Below, one piece after another: positions 1-13,473 of a DNA stretch of 50,581 nucleotides. Made by a program: the position numbers and the translations under genes. The first letter of the stretch is position 1. Every line of letters starts with the position of its first letter. The notes beneath the pieces are model-generated. The model did no database searches and was not told the DNA's origin. It saw only the letters and a list, made by a program, of their open reading frames with translations. The DNA comes from Microbacterium karelineae. Lineage in GTDB: Bacteria > Actinomycetota > Actinomycetes > Actinomycetales > Microbacteriaceae. Location of the stretch: assembly GCF_009745985.1 (NCBI RefSeq), contig NZ_WFIX01000181.1, forward strand, positions 1-50,581. Reading direction: 5' to 3'.

Positions 1-227
1 CGCGTAATGTATTCACTTGTCGCCGCCAAGCGGTGAGGTTGAGCCGGAAGGTTCCTTCATCCCAGACAGGCGACACAGCGAAGATGACTGGTTCGGATTC
101 GCTCCTGTGTGAGCAGGCTTCTCGGTTCGAGGGCGTTCAGGTTTCACTCAGGTGCGGTTCGTAAGGTTGTCTCTTGTGCCTCAGGGCTCAAGCGGTTGGG
201 TTCGATCACAGCTACGGCGTGTCGGGT
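1..227. other. Upstream flank of the rRNA operon, no gene seen
   Basis: I see no convincing coding frame, RNA gene or repeat in this stretch. It precedes a strong rRNA promoter and probably holds upstream promoter or activator sequence, but no site can be named. Confidence 0.5.
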
Positions 228-255
228 TTGACAGCGAGGACCTGGGGGATAAGAT
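228..255 (+). promoter_or_regulatory. rRNA operon promoter (sigma-A type)
   Basis: A perfect -35 hexamer TTGACA (228-233) is followed after 16 bp by the -10 hexamer TAAGAT (250-255). It is the best sigma-70-like promoter in the window and lies about 220 bp upstream of the 16S gene, as expected for an actinobacterial rrn promoter. The predicted transcription start is near 262. Assignment is by consensus match only. Confidence 0.8.
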
Positions 256-261
256 AGAGAA

Positions 262-477
262 GTTGCCCCGGAGGGCTCAGTCGGGAGGCTGAGGGCCGGG
301 TGCGTCTGATCCTTGAGAACTCAACAGCGTGCACTTGTCAAATGCCAATTTATTGATTGTCCCTGGCCTTTTGGTCAGAGCAATTCCTTTTTGGATCATT
401 TGGTGTCAGATGACATCACATTGGTCAGCATCAAACTCGCTGCTCACTCGTTTTCCCGTGTGGGTATGCATTTTTTC
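262..477 (+). other. 16S rRNA leader with precursor-processing arm
   Basis: This is the transcribed leader between the promoter and 16S rRNA. It contains the actinobacterial-type element TTGAGAACTCAACAGCGTG. The 11 bases at 334-344 (cttgtcaaatg) are exactly complementary to 2103-2113 in the spacer after 16S, so the two can close the long stem that RNase III cuts to release pre-16S rRNA. The complementarity is seen directly; the processing role is known biology of rrn operons. Confidence 0.65.
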
Positions 478-5477
<5,000 letters not shown>

Positions 5478-5621
5478 ACTTCGTTCTTCTTAACGATCTT
5501 CGCGTCCACTTTGTGGTTCTCAGGGTATGGTTTGCGCCGTACTTGTGGGGACAAGTAAACAGTGTCCAGCTGTTGAAGCACAGGTTTGCCTGCGCCTCTT
5601 TTGAGGGGTGTGTGGTGGTAG
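5478..5621 (+). other. 23S-5S spacer with 23S processing arm
   Basis: This short spacer has no gene. The segment around 5490-5525 (cgcgtccactttgtggttct) is complementary, with a few G-U pairs, to the segment just before 23S (about 2289-2330). The two ends of pre-23S rRNA can therefore be brought together for processing. Confidence 0.65.
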
Positions 5622-5742
5622 GTGTTTCGGTGGTTATTGCGAGAGGGAAACGCCCGGTTACATTCCGAACCCGGAAGCTAAGCCTCTCAGCGCCGATGGT
5701 ACTGCACCGGGGACGGTGTGGGAGAGTAGGTCGCCGCCGGAC
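5622..5742 (+). rRNA. rrf: 5S ribosomal RNA
   Basis: The sequence matches the bacterial 5S pattern: a 5' strand gtgtttcggtggt that pairs with the 3' gccgccggac, the conserved cattccgaacccggaagcta block (5671-5690) and cgccgatggtactgc (5691-5706). It is about 120 nt and directly follows 23S in the operon. Ends are accurate to a few bases. Confidence 0.93.
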
Positions 5743-5751
5743 TTCACGTAG

Positions 5752-5787
5752 ACGAAAGGGTCGCCCAATGCTGGGCGACCCTTTCGT
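5752..5787 (+). terminator. Terminator hairpin of the rRNA operon
   Basis: A perfect 16-bp stem (acgaaagggtcgccca, 5752-5767, with its complement at 5772-5787) closes a 4-nt loop about 10 nt after 5S. Only a weak T stretch follows, as is common in high-GC Actinobacteria. The hairpin is read directly; terminator function is inferred from its position. Confidence 0.9.
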
Positions 5788-5873
5788 GCGTTACGGGCAG
5801 GTTCTAGGCTCGACGCAGCAGCACGATGAACAGACGCGCGGGGAGCATGCCCCCGCACTATAGGGGAGTGGAC

Positions 5874-8543
5874 ATGGCCACCGACGACAGCAACGACAAG
5901 CCCGACCGCCGCGGCGGCGACGGTCGTCCTCCCCGCGCCGGCGGCTCCGGTTCTGACCGCGGCCGTGATGGCGGCTCCCGGGACTCCGGTCGTTCTGGCT
6001 CCGGTCGTTCCGGCTCCGACCGCGATCGCTCCGGTGATGATCGCCGCCGCGAGGGCGGCAGGGGCGATGGCACCGGCCGTGGTTCCTGGCAGGGCTCGGG
6101 GCGAGACGGCCGTCCGTCCGGCGACCGCGGCTCCGGTTCTCGTGACGGGGGCGGTCGCGGCGGATACCGCGGCGGCGACGGCGGATCTCGCGGTCGCGAT
6201 GGCGGATCGCGCGATGGCAGCTCGCGTGACGGCGGATACCGTGGCGGAAGCTCCGGTTCCCGTGACGGCGGGTATCGCGGTCGCGATGGCGGTTCTCGAG
6301 ACGGTGGGGACCGCGGCGGGTACCGTGGCGGCGGCTCCGGTTCGCGCGACGGCGGTGATCGCGGCGGGTATCGCGGTCGTGACGGCGGTTCGCGTGACGG
6401 CGGCTATCGGGGGCGTGACGCCGGTTCCGGTGGCGGCTACCGGGGACGCGACGGTGCGGGCCGCGGCGACGCAGGCTCGCGTGCGGGCGGTGATCGGGGT
6501 GGATACCGAGGTCGTGACGGCGATTCGCGCGATGGTGGCTCGCGTGACGGCGGCTACCGAGGCCGTGACGCCGGTTCCGGCGGCGGCTACCGCGGTGACT
6601 CAGGTTCCCGTGATGGCGGCGCCCGCGGTGGATATCGCGGGGGCGACTCCGGATCTCGTGCGGGCGGCTCTCGCGGACGCGACTTCGGTTCGCGCGATGG
6701 CGGCGCGCGCGGCGCTCGCGGCGACGACTCGGGATCGCGCGGCGGTGGATACCGCGGCGGCTCGGCCGGATCGCGCGATGGCGGCGGTCGTGATGGCGGC
6801 GGCTATCGCGGCGGCGCAGGGTCGTCGCGTGACGGCGGTTTCCGGGGGCGCGATGGCGGCTCTCGCGCAGGCGGGCGCGGAGGCGATGAGCGTCGTTCGG
6901 GCGGATTCTCGGGCGGGCGCGAGGACCGTCCGCGCTACGACCGCAGCGCCGGTCGCGATGATCGGCGGGGTGACGACGCGCGCGGCGGACGGCGCGATGA
7001 TCGGCGCTTCGATCGGCGGGACGACCGCGGCGGGCGCCGCGATGACCGCGGCTTCGATCGCCGCGACGACCGTCGTGGGTCGGACTCGCGCGGTGGGCGC
7101 CGTGACGATCGCGGCTTCGACCGTGGTGACGACCGACGATCGGATCGCGACGACGCGCACGGCTTCGACCGCACGCCGGATCCGATCCTTCCCGACGACA
7201 TCTCGCCGAAGGACCTGCTGCCCTCGGCGCGCAACGAGCTGAAGACCCTCAGCGAGGACAACGCCGAGCGCGTCGCGCGCCACATGGCGATGGCAGCGCG
7301 CGCGATCGACGACGACCCGCAGCTCGCGCACGAGCACGCGCAGGCCGCCATGCGTCATGCCGGCCGCGTCGGCGTGGTCCGCGAGACGCTCGCGATCACG
7401 GCGTACGCGACGGGTGACTTCGCGCTCGCCCTGCGTGAGCTGCGCACGGTGCGCCGCATCACGGGGCGCAACGACCACATCGCGATGATCGTCGACAGCG
7501 AGCGCGGCGTCGGCCGCCCCGAGAAGGCACTCGAGGAGGGCCGCGGCGTCGACCGCGAGTCGCTTGAGGTGCCGCAGCGCGTCGAGCTGTCGATCGCCCT
7601 GTCGGGTGCGCGCCTCGACCTCGGTCAGACCGAGCTGGCGCTGCACGAGCTCGACATCCCCGAGGACGACCCCGACCGTGCCTACGAGTGGAGCGCCGGC
7701 CTGTTCGCAGCCCGCGCCGCGGTGCTCGAGGACCTCGGCCGCACGGACGAGGCGGCCGACTGGGCGCGCCGCGCGCAGATCGCGGGCGACGTCGTCGCGG
7801 ACCGCCTCGCCGAGGACGACACCGTCGTCATCGACGAGATCGTGATCCGCCCCCCGCGTTCGGAGCGGGACGACGAGGGATCGTGGAACGCGGCCGGCGC
7901 CGCACCTTCCGAGAACGCCGACGAGGCCGCCCCGCTCTCGGCCGACGGCACGGAGGGTGGCGAGGCCCTGAGCGGCGCCGAGGAGCCGGCCATCGCCGGC
8001 GCGAACACGGAACCGCGCGACGACGAGGCGGCTGACGCCGGCGAGTCGGCTGACGTTGACAGCGACGAGCCAGGGGACGCGGATGCTGGTGAGGCGGCTG
8101 CTGACGCTGACGCGGCGGTGACGCCCGTCACCGAGTCCGGCGATGCGAACGCGGCGGCCGGCGAGCCGACGGCTGGGGCCGCGGACGCTGGCCAGGCCGA
8201 CGACGGGACGAGTGAGACGAACACCGTCGACGAGGCGCTCACGGCGACCGACGACGCCGGCATCGAGGCGTTCGACGCCGACGCGCCGATCGACGACGCC
8301 TCGATCGAGGCCGAGGTCGCGGAGCTCCTCGCCGAGGCCGGCATCGTCGACGACGAGGACCCGTCTGCCGATGAGGCTGGTCCTGCTGACGACGCGTCCG
8401 CAGACGCCGGTGCCGAGGCCTCCTCCTCAGAGGAGACCGCCGCATCGGATGACGCCGCCCCCGCAGACACCGTGACACCCGACACTGCGACACCCGTGAC
8501 CGACGCACCGGAGGACGACCGGCCCGATGGCGCTCTTTTCTAA
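5874..8543 (+). CDS. RGG-type low-complexity protein with TPR-like core and acidic tail
   Basis: This 889-residue protein sits in the Rv1691 position upstream of a HAD phosphatase, so it is probably the family member, strongly extended. Residues 1 to about 430 are almost only Gly, Arg, Asp, Ser and Tyr in repeated [14 protein letters not shown]-like units. Residues about 435-655 are Ala/Leu/Glu-rich and helical, resembling TPR repeats. Residues about 660-889 are an acidic Ala/Asp/Glu tail. I chose ATG 5874 because ggggag lies about 5 nt upstream; an in-frame ATG at 5826 is possible. RGG repeats usually bind RNA, so an RNA or ribosome role is plausible but unproven. The gene overlaps the next one by 17 nt. 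The repeats also keep other frames open, and those are not genes. Confidence 0.8.
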   Translation: MATDDSNDKPDRRGGDGRPPRAGGSGSDRGRDGGSRDSGRSGSGRSGSDRDRSGDDRRREGGRGDGTGRGSWQGSGRDGRPSGDRGSGSRDGGGRGGYRGGDGGSRGRDGGSRDGSSRDGGYRGGSSGSRDGGYRGRDGGSRDGGDRGGYRGGGSGSRDGGDRGGYRGRDGGSRDGGYRGRDAGSGGGYRGRDGAGRGDAGSRAGGDRGGYRGRDGDSRDGGSRDGGYRGRDAGSGGGYRGDSGSRDGGARGGYRGGDSGSRAGGSRGRDFGSRDGGARGARGDDSGSRGGGYRGGSAGSRDGGGRDGGGYRGGAGSSRDGGFRGRDGGSRAGGRGGDERRSGGFSGGREDRPRYDRSAGRDDRRGDDARGGRRDDRRFDRRDDRGGRRDDRGFDRRDDRRGSDSRGGRRDDRGFDRGDDRRSDRDDAHGFDRTPDPILPDDISPKDLLPSARNELKTLSEDNAERVARHMAMAARAIDDDPQLAHEHAQAAMRHAGRVGVVRETLAITAYATGDFALALRELRTVRRITGRNDHIAMIVDSERGVGRPEKALEEGRGVDRESLEVPQRVELSIALSGARLDLGQTELALHELDIPEDDPDRAYEWSAGLFAARAAVLEDLGRTDEAADWARRAQIAGDVVADRLAEDDTVVIDEIVIRPPRSERDDEGSWNAAGAAPSENADEAAPLSADGTEGGEALSGAEEPAIAGANTEPRDDEAADAGESADVDSDEPGDADAGEAAADADAAVTPVTESGDANAAAGEPTAGAADAGQADDGTSETNTVDEALTATDDAGIEAFDADAPIDDASIEAEVAELLAEAGIVDDEDPSADEAGPADDASADAGAEASSSEETAASDDAAPADTVTPDTATPVTDAPEDDRPDGALF

Positions 8544-9579
8544 GAAGCTCTCGCAGAAGACCGACCCGACCCCGCTCGACGGCGTGGACGTGCTCCTCGC
8601 CGACCTCGACGGGATCGTCTACGCGGGGCCCGGTGCGGTCCCGCACGCGATCGAGAGCCTGAACAGGGCGGCGGCCGAGGGCCGTCGGCTCGGGTACATC
8701 ACGAACAATGCCTCGCGCACCGATGCGTCGGTCGCGGCGCACCTCGCGGATCTCGGGCTCGGCACGCGCGCCGAGGACGTCGTGACGAGCCCCCAGGCCG
8801 CGGTGCGCCTGCTCGCGGACCGGGTGCCGGAGGGATCCAGGATCCTCGTCGTCGGCGGCGAAGGCCTCGTCGTCGAGCTCGAGAAGGCCGGCTACACCGT
8901 GACGCGCAGCGCGCAGGACGCGCCGGCGGCGGTCGTGCAGGGCTTCAACCCGGACGTCGCCTGGACCGACCTCGCCGAGGCCGCGTTCGCGCTCGCGACG
9001 CCCGAGGACGAGGGCGGGATCCCGTGGATCGCGACCAACACCGACTGGACGATCCCGCGCGAGCACGGCATCGCCCCCGGCAACGGCACGCTCGTCTCCG
9101 CCGTCCACACGGCCGTCGGCCGCCTCGCTGTCGTCGCGGGCAAGCCGGAGGCACCCATCTTCCACGCGGCCGTCGCGCGCTTCGGCGCCGCGAAGCCGCT
9201 CATGCTCGGAGACCGCCTCGACACGGACATCCAGGGCGCGCAGGCGGCAGGCATGGACTCGGCGATCGTCCTCACGGGCATCGACCGGCCCAAGCACGTC
9301 CTGGCGGCCCCGACGCATGCACGGCCGACCTACATCCTCGGCGACCTGCGCGAGATGTTCGAGCCGTACCCGGCGGTGACGCGCCGCGGCGAGGTCACGA
9401 CCGTCGGCGACGCCCGCGTCCGCGTCGGCGCGGGACCCGAGGTCGAGATCCTCAGCGAGGGATCCCGCGACATCGACCTCCTGCGCGCCGGCGCCCACGC
9501 GATCTGGGCGACGGGGCGGCAGATCTTCGGCTTCGACGTGCCGGAACGGCTCTACCGCGACACGTTCCACCGCCCCTGA
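8527..9579 (+). CDS. HAD-IIA family phosphatase (glycerol-3-phosphate phosphatase-like)
   Basis: A 350-residue HAD-superfamily hydrolase. Motif I is DLDG (D26 nucleophile, D28 general acid), motif II is in YITNNAS (59-63), the motif III lysine is in GKPEAP, and motif IV is GDRLDTD (D229, D232). This is the NagD/HAD-IIA layout with a C-terminal extension. The syntenic M. tuberculosis protein Rv1692 has been described as a glycerol-3-phosphate phosphatase that recycles phospholipid glycerol. The same activity is likely here but not certain, because HAD substrate specificity cannot be read from motifs. The start overlaps the previous gene, so the two are probably co-transcribed. Confidence 0.88.
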   Translation: MALFSKKLSQKTDPTPLDGVDVLLADLDGIVYAGPGAVPHAIESLNRAAAEGRRLGYITNNASRTDASVAAHLADLGLGTRAEDVVTSPQAAVRLLADRVPEGSRILVVGGEGLVVELEKAGYTVTRSAQDAPAAVVQGFNPDVAWTDLAEAAFALATPEDEGGIPWIATNTDWTIPREHGIAPGNGTLVSAVHTAVGRLAVVAGKPEAPIFHAAVARFGAAKPLMLGDRLDTDIQGAQAAGMDSAIVLTGIDRPKHVLAAPTHARPTYILGDLREMFEPYPAVTRRGEVTTVGDARVRVGAGPEVEILSEGSRDIDLLRAGAHAIWATGRQIFGFDVPERLYRDTFHRP

Positions 9580-9667
9580 GCGCGAGAGCACATGGATTGC
9601 GCGACCGTACAAGAGATAGCCTGTGCGCTCGCGCAACTGATGTGCGCTCGCGACGGCCGGTGCGACG

Positions 9668-9673
9668 TATCGT
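9668..9673 (+). promoter_or_regulatory. -10-like element for a leaderless mRNA
   Basis: TATCGT lies exactly 6 nt before the ATG at 9680, so transcription would start at or next to the start codon. The same geometry is seen before several other genes in this window. No good -35 is visible. Confidence 0.45.
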
Positions 9674-9679
9674 GGAGTC

Positions 9680-9814
9680 ATGACCGATGACAGCCTCGTG
9701 GATCGGCTCAGCCTGATCGAAGAGCAGCCGCTCCCGGAGCGCGCCGAGGCGTATCTGACGCTCCACGACGAGCTCACGCGCGCGCTCGAACGGGCGCCCG
9801 AGTCGGGCGAGTGA
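9680..9814 (+). CDS. Small conserved protein (Rv1693 position), 44 residues
   Basis: A 44-residue ORF starting MTDDSLVDRLSLIEEQ and ending in APESGE. It is acidic and predicted helical, with no cysteine and no membrane segment. It lies between the HAD phosphatase and tlyA, exactly where M. tuberculosis has the short Rv1693, and its GTGA stop/start overlap with tlyA implies translational coupling. No function is known to me. The -10-like TATCGT 6 nt upstream suggests a leaderless transcript that also feeds tlyA. Confidence 0.72.
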   Translation: MTDDSLVDRLSLIEEQPLPERAEAYLTLHDELTRALERAPESGE

Positions 9815-10602
9815 GCGCGCGGCTCGACGCCGAGCTCGCGCTGCGCGGGCTCGCCAGATCTCGCACGCACGCCGCGCGACTCATCGCGGAGGGCCGCGTG
9901 CGGATCGATGGGGAGACGGCCGAGAAGGCGTCCGCGAAGGTCGGAGCAGGCGCGCGGCTCGACGTCGACGCCGACCGCTGGGTGAGCCGCGCCGCCCGCA
10001 AGCTCGTGGCCGCGCTCGACGCGTTCGGGATCGACGTCGCGGGGCGCACTGCCCTCGACCTGGGCGCCTCGACAGGCGGGTTCACGCAGGTGCTGCGCGA
10101 GCGCGGCGCGGCGCCCGTCCTCGCCGTCGACGTGGGGCACGGCCAGATGGCACCCGCCGTCGCCGCCGATCCGCAGGTGCGCGTCGTCGAGGGCATGAAC
10201 GCGCGGTTCATGACCCGCGCCTCGCTGGCCGAGGCGACGGGCGTCGCCGATCCGCCGACCATCGTGACGGGGGATCTCTCGTTCATCTCGCTCACCCACA
10301 TCCTCCCGGCCGTGGTCGATGTCGCGGATCCGTCGGCCGCGTTCGTGCTGCTCGTCAAACCGCAGTTCGAGGTCGGCAGGGAGCGGATCCGCGCCGGTGT
10401 CGTCGAGGATCCCGCGCTCCAGGCGGGCGCCGTACGCGGTGTGCTCGACGCCGCGCACGGGCTGGGCCTGGGCACGCTCGGCGCGGTGCCGAGCCCGATC
10501 TCGGGCACCCACGGCAACCGCGAATTCATCGTGCATCTCGCGCGCGGAGGGGCGGATCCGGCCACCGTCGACATCGACGCGCTCGTCGCGAGACCCGAGT
10601 GA
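9811..10602 (+). CDS. tlyA: TlyA-type 16S/23S rRNA 2'-O-methyltransferase
   Basis: 263 residues: an S4 RNA-binding domain (about 1-60) followed by an RrmJ/FtsJ-like SAM methyltransferase domain with motif I LDLGASTGGF (82-91). The expected K-D-K-E catalytic tetrad is visible at K64, D155, K183 and E238. TlyA 2'-O-methylates cytidines in 16S and 23S rRNA, which affects capreomycin sensitivity in mycobacteria. The GTG start overlaps the stop of the preceding small gene. The place next to nadK and recN is conserved across Actinobacteria. Confidence 0.93.
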   Translation: MSARLDAELALRGLARSRTHAARLIAEGRVRIDGETAEKASAKVGAGARLDVDADRWVSRAARKLVAALDAFGIDVAGRTALDLGASTGGFTQVLRERGAAPVLAVDVGHGQMAPAVAADPQVRVVEGMNARFMTRASLAEATGVADPPTIVTGDLSFISLTHILPAVVDVADPSAAFVLLVKPQFEVGRERIRAGVVEDPALQAGAVRGVLDAAHGLGLGTLGAVPSPISGTHGNREFIVHLARGGADPATVDIDALVARPE

Positions 10603-10721
10603 GCGCGGCGCGCGAGCAGGCGCGTCGCGCGCTGCGCGCCGCCGGGCGAGCGGATCCGACACAATGGGAGGACGACGCCGGCAGGTGCACGGCGGATCCA
10701 CGATCCAGAGGGAGACGATGA
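10599..10721 (+). CDS. Possible 40-residue bridging ORF between tlyA and nadK
   Basis: A frame opens with GTG inside the tlyA stop (GTGA) and closes with TGA inside the nadK start (ATGA), so both junctions are 4-nt overlaps. The product would be 40 residues, Ala/Arg-rich (starts MSAAREQARRALRAAG), with no recognisable domain. It may be a real small protein, a coupling ORF that carries ribosomes from tlyA to nadK, or chance in GC-rich DNA. Confidence 0.35.
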   Translation: MSAAREQARRALRAAGRADPTQWEDDAGRCTADPRSRGRR

Positions 10722-11701
10722 ACGCGCGCAGCATCCTGATCGTCGCTCACGCCTATCGCGATGACACCGTCGAGGCGGCGGCGCGCATCGTCTCCATCAT
10801 CCGGCAGCAGGACGCGACTCCCGTCTTCGAGAAGGGCGACCGCGCGGAGCTCGCGGAGCTCGTTCCGCAGCTCGCCGATGTCGCCGCGCTCGGCGAGGAC
10901 GTGCCGCTCGAACGCATCGACGCCGCCGTCGTCCTCGGCGGCGACGGCACGATCCTGCGCGCCGCCGAGATCGTGCGTGGCGGCACGGCGCCCGTCCTCG
11001 GCATCAACATGGGGCATGTCGGGTTCCTCGCCGAGTCCGAGCGCGACGACATGGACGAGGCGGTGCATCGTGTCCTCGACGGCGACTTCACCGTCGAAGA
11101 GCGCCTCGCCATCGCCGTGAGGGTGCGGGATCGCTCGGGTGCGGTCGTCTATGAGACATGGGCTCTCAACGAGGCCTCGATCGAGAAGGCGTCCCGCGAG
11201 CGGATGATCGAGCTCGTCATCGAGATCGACGGGCGCCCGCTGTCGAGCTTCGGCGCCGACGGCTGCGTGATCGCCACACCCACGGGCTCGACGGCCTACA
11301 ACTTCTCCGCCGGCGGGCCGGTCATCTGGCCGACTGTGCAGGCGATGGCGGTGGTGCCGATCTCGGCGCACGCGCTGTTCGCGCGTCCGCTCGTCGTCGG
11401 CCCCGAACAGAAGATCGCGGTCGAGGTGACGGGCGTCGCCGGATCCCACGCGGTGCTGTGGTGCGACGGGCGGCGCACGCATCCGCTTCCGCCGGGCGCG
11501 CGTGTGTCCGTCCGGCATTCCGACGAGCCCGTGCGGCTCGCGCGCCTGCATCCGGCGGCGTTCACCGACCGACTCGTGCGGAAGTTCCAGCTGCCCGTGC
11601 ACGGCTGGCGAGGGCCGAGCGGATCCGTCATGACCGACGCCGTGACCGTCATCCCGCCCGCACACCGTATGACGCCAGACGAAGGGACCCCCACCGCGTG
11701 A
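10718..11701 (+). CDS. nadK: NAD kinase
   Basis: 327 residues. The diacylglycerol/NAD kinase fold is shown by GGDGT (74-78), the NE motif in WALNEAS and the glycine-rich TPTGSTAYNFSAGGP segment. The enzyme phosphorylates NAD to NADP using ATP or polyphosphate in the cytosol. I chose ATG 10718 because gagggagacg precedes it; longer in-frame versions run into tlyA. The stop overlaps the recN GTG (GTGA), as in the conserved tlyA-nadK-recN order. Confidence 0.95.
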   Translation: MNARSILIVAHAYRDDTVEAAARIVSIIRQQDATPVFEKGDRAELAELVPQLADVAALGEDVPLERIDAAVVLGGDGTILRAAEIVRGGTAPVLGINMGHVGFLAESERDDMDEAVHRVLDGDFTVEERLAIAVRVRDRSGAVVYETWALNEASIEKASRERMIELVIEIDGRPLSSFGADGCVIATPTGSTAYNFSAGGPVIWPTVQAMAVVPISAHALFARPLVVGPEQKIAVEVTGVAGSHAVLWCDGRRTHPLPPGARVSVRHSDEPVRLARLHPAAFTDRLVRKFQLPVHGWRGPSGSVMTDAVTVIPPAHRMTPDEGTPTA

Positions 11702-13386
11702 TCGAGGAGATGCGCCTGCGCGACCTCGGCGTCATCGCCGACGCCGCCCTGCCCATGGGGCCGGGATTCACCGCCATCACGGGCGAGACCGGCGCCGGCA
11801 AGACGATGGTCGTCACCGGCCTCGGGCTGCTGATGGGGCAGCGCGCCGACAGCGGCACGGTGCGATCAGGGGCACCGCAGGCCGTCGTCGAGGGGATCTG
11901 GAACGTGCCGTCCGAGGGGCCGGTGGCGGATCGCGTGCGCGACGCCGGCGGCGACCTCGAGCCGGCGGGCGCCGAGCGGGGCGAGCTGTACCTCTCGCGC
12001 ACGATCGCCGCGGAGGGGCGCAGCCGCGCCGCCGTCGGCGGACGCACGGCCCCGGCCGGCGTGCTCGTCGACCTCGCCTCGATGCTCGTCGCCGTGCACG
12101 GGCAGACTGATCAGCTGCGCCTGACGTCGCGGACCGCGCAGCGCGACGCGCTCGACCGCTTCGGCGGAGACCGCGTGAGCGATGCGCGCGCGGCGTACCG
12201 CACCGCATTCGACGCCTGGACGGCGATCGAACGCGACCTCGGCCAGCTCGTGGCCGACCGCGACGCGCGCGCCGACGAGGCGGAGCGCCTGCGCGCCGCC
12301 CTCGCCGAGATCGAGGCCGTCGCGCCCGAGTCGGGGGAGGATGCGCTCCTGGCCGCGCGCGCCGAGCGGCTCGCGAACGCCGAGCAGCTGCGCGAGTCGG
12401 CGCTCCTCGCCCGCGAGGCGCTGTCGAGCGAGGAGGGCGCCCCCGATGTGTCGGCGCTCCTCGGCGACGCGGGACGTGCGCTCGACCGCGTCGCGGATCC
12501 GGCCCTCCAGCAGCTCGGCACGCAGATCGCCGACCTCGGCTATCGCGCGAGCGACCTCGCGGTGGAGCTCTCCAGCTACCTCGCCGATCTCGACGAGCAG
12601 GGCCCGCAGGAGCTCGCGTCCGTGGAGGAGCGCCGCGCCGCCCTCGCCGACCTCGTCCGCGCGCACGGCTCCCTCGACGCGGCGATCGCGCTGCTGGAGA
12701 CCGGATCGGCGCGCCTCGCCGAGCTCGACGACGACGGGGAGCGCATCGAGCGCCTCGGCGCGCGACGCGATGCGGCCCGCGCCGAGCTCGACTCGGCCGC
12801 GGAGCGCCTGAGCGCCGAGCGTCGGGCGGCGGCGGAGCGACTCGGCGCGCTCGTCACCGAGGAGCTGCACGCGCTCGCGATGCCCGACGCGACGCTCGTC
12901 GTCGAGGTCCTGCCCGGCTCCGAGACGGCGCACGGCCACGACGAGATCTCATTCCTCCTCGCGCCGCACCCCGGCGCACCGCCCCGCCCCGTCGCGAAGG
13001 GCGCGTCGGGTGGCGAGCTCAGCCGCGTCATGCTCGCGATCGAGGTCGTCGTCGCGGCGACGGATCCCGTGCCCACGTTCATCTTCGACGAGGTCGACGC
13101 CGGCATCGGCGGCGCCGCCGCGATCGAGGTGGGGCGTCGCCTCGCGAAGCTCGCCGAGTCGTCGCAGGTCATCGCCGTCACGCATCTCGCGCAGGTCGCG
13201 GCGTTCGCGTCGAACCACCTGAGCGTCGTGAAGTCGAGCGACGGATCCATCACGGCGTCGTCCGTGACGCGCCTCGACGGCGCGGCGCGCGAGGCCGAGA
13301 TGGCGCGCCTGCTCTCGGGGCTGGCCGATTCGGACGCGGCGCTCAGCCACGCTCGCGAGCTGCTGTCGCTGCGCGCCGCCGGGTGA
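11698..13386 (+). CDS. recN: DNA repair protein RecN
   Basis: 562 residues of an SMC-like ATPase. Walker A GETGAGKT is at 29-36, a long Ala/Glu/Arg-rich coiled-coil region fills the middle, the ABC signature is in GASGGELSR, and Walker B is FIFDEVDAGIGG near residues 459-470. The length matches the family. RecN acts early in double-strand-break repair by tethering DNA ends. The GTG start overlaps the nadK stop. Confidence 0.95.
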   Translation: MIEEMRLRDLGVIADAALPMGPGFTAITGETGAGKTMVVTGLGLLMGQRADSGTVRSGAPQAVVEGIWNVPSEGPVADRVRDAGGDLEPAGAERGELYLSRTIAAEGRSRAAVGGRTAPAGVLVDLASMLVAVHGQTDQLRLTSRTAQRDALDRFGGDRVSDARAAYRTAFDAWTAIERDLGQLVADRDARADEAERLRAALAEIEAVAPESGEDALLAARAERLANAEQLRESALLAREALSSEEGAPDVSALLGDAGRALDRVADPALQQLGTQIADLGYRASDLAVELSSYLADLDEQGPQELASVEERRAALADLVRAHGSLDAAIALLETGSARLAELDDDGERIERLGARRDAARAELDSAAERLSAERRAAAERLGALVTEELHALAMPDATLVVEVLPGSETAHGHDEISFLLAPHPGAPPRPVAKGASGGELSRVMLAIEVVVAATDPVPTFIFDEVDAGIGGAAAIEVGRRLAKLAESSQVIAVTHLAQVAAFASNHLSVVKSSDGSITASSVTRLDGAAREAEMARLLSGLADSDAALSHARELLSLRAAG

Positions 13387-13456
13387 GTATGCTCGTCCAC
13401 AGTCCATTCCCAGCGCGCCGACCAGCCGCACACACCTCGATCCCGAGCCCGGGGGT

Positions 13457-13462
13457 TAGGAT
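13457..13462 (+). promoter_or_regulatory. -10-like element upstream of pyrG
   Basis: TAGGAT ends 8 nt before GTG 13471 and 11 nt before ATG 13474, so pyrG could be transcribed with almost no leader. Alternatively the preceding ggggg could serve as a ribosome site for the TTG at 13462. The two readings cannot be separated here. Confidence 0.4.
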
Positions 13463-13473
13463 TGAAGCCCGTG

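Noticed and set aside
5965-6950. CRISPR-like or minisatellite array
   Set aside because: The repeats are in-frame codon repeats of a low-complexity protein without unique spacers.
5965-7646. Long alternative frames (425 residues on +, 348 on -) within the RGG-repeat gene
   Set aside because: They arise because a repeated GC-rich unit avoids stops in all frames; products are Ala/Thr/Val/Arg strings with no start signal.
8239-10734. 831-residue antisense frame across the HAD and tlyA genes
   Set aside because: Antisense shadow of high-GC coding DNA; Arg/Asp-rich with no motif, and spans several well-supported genes.
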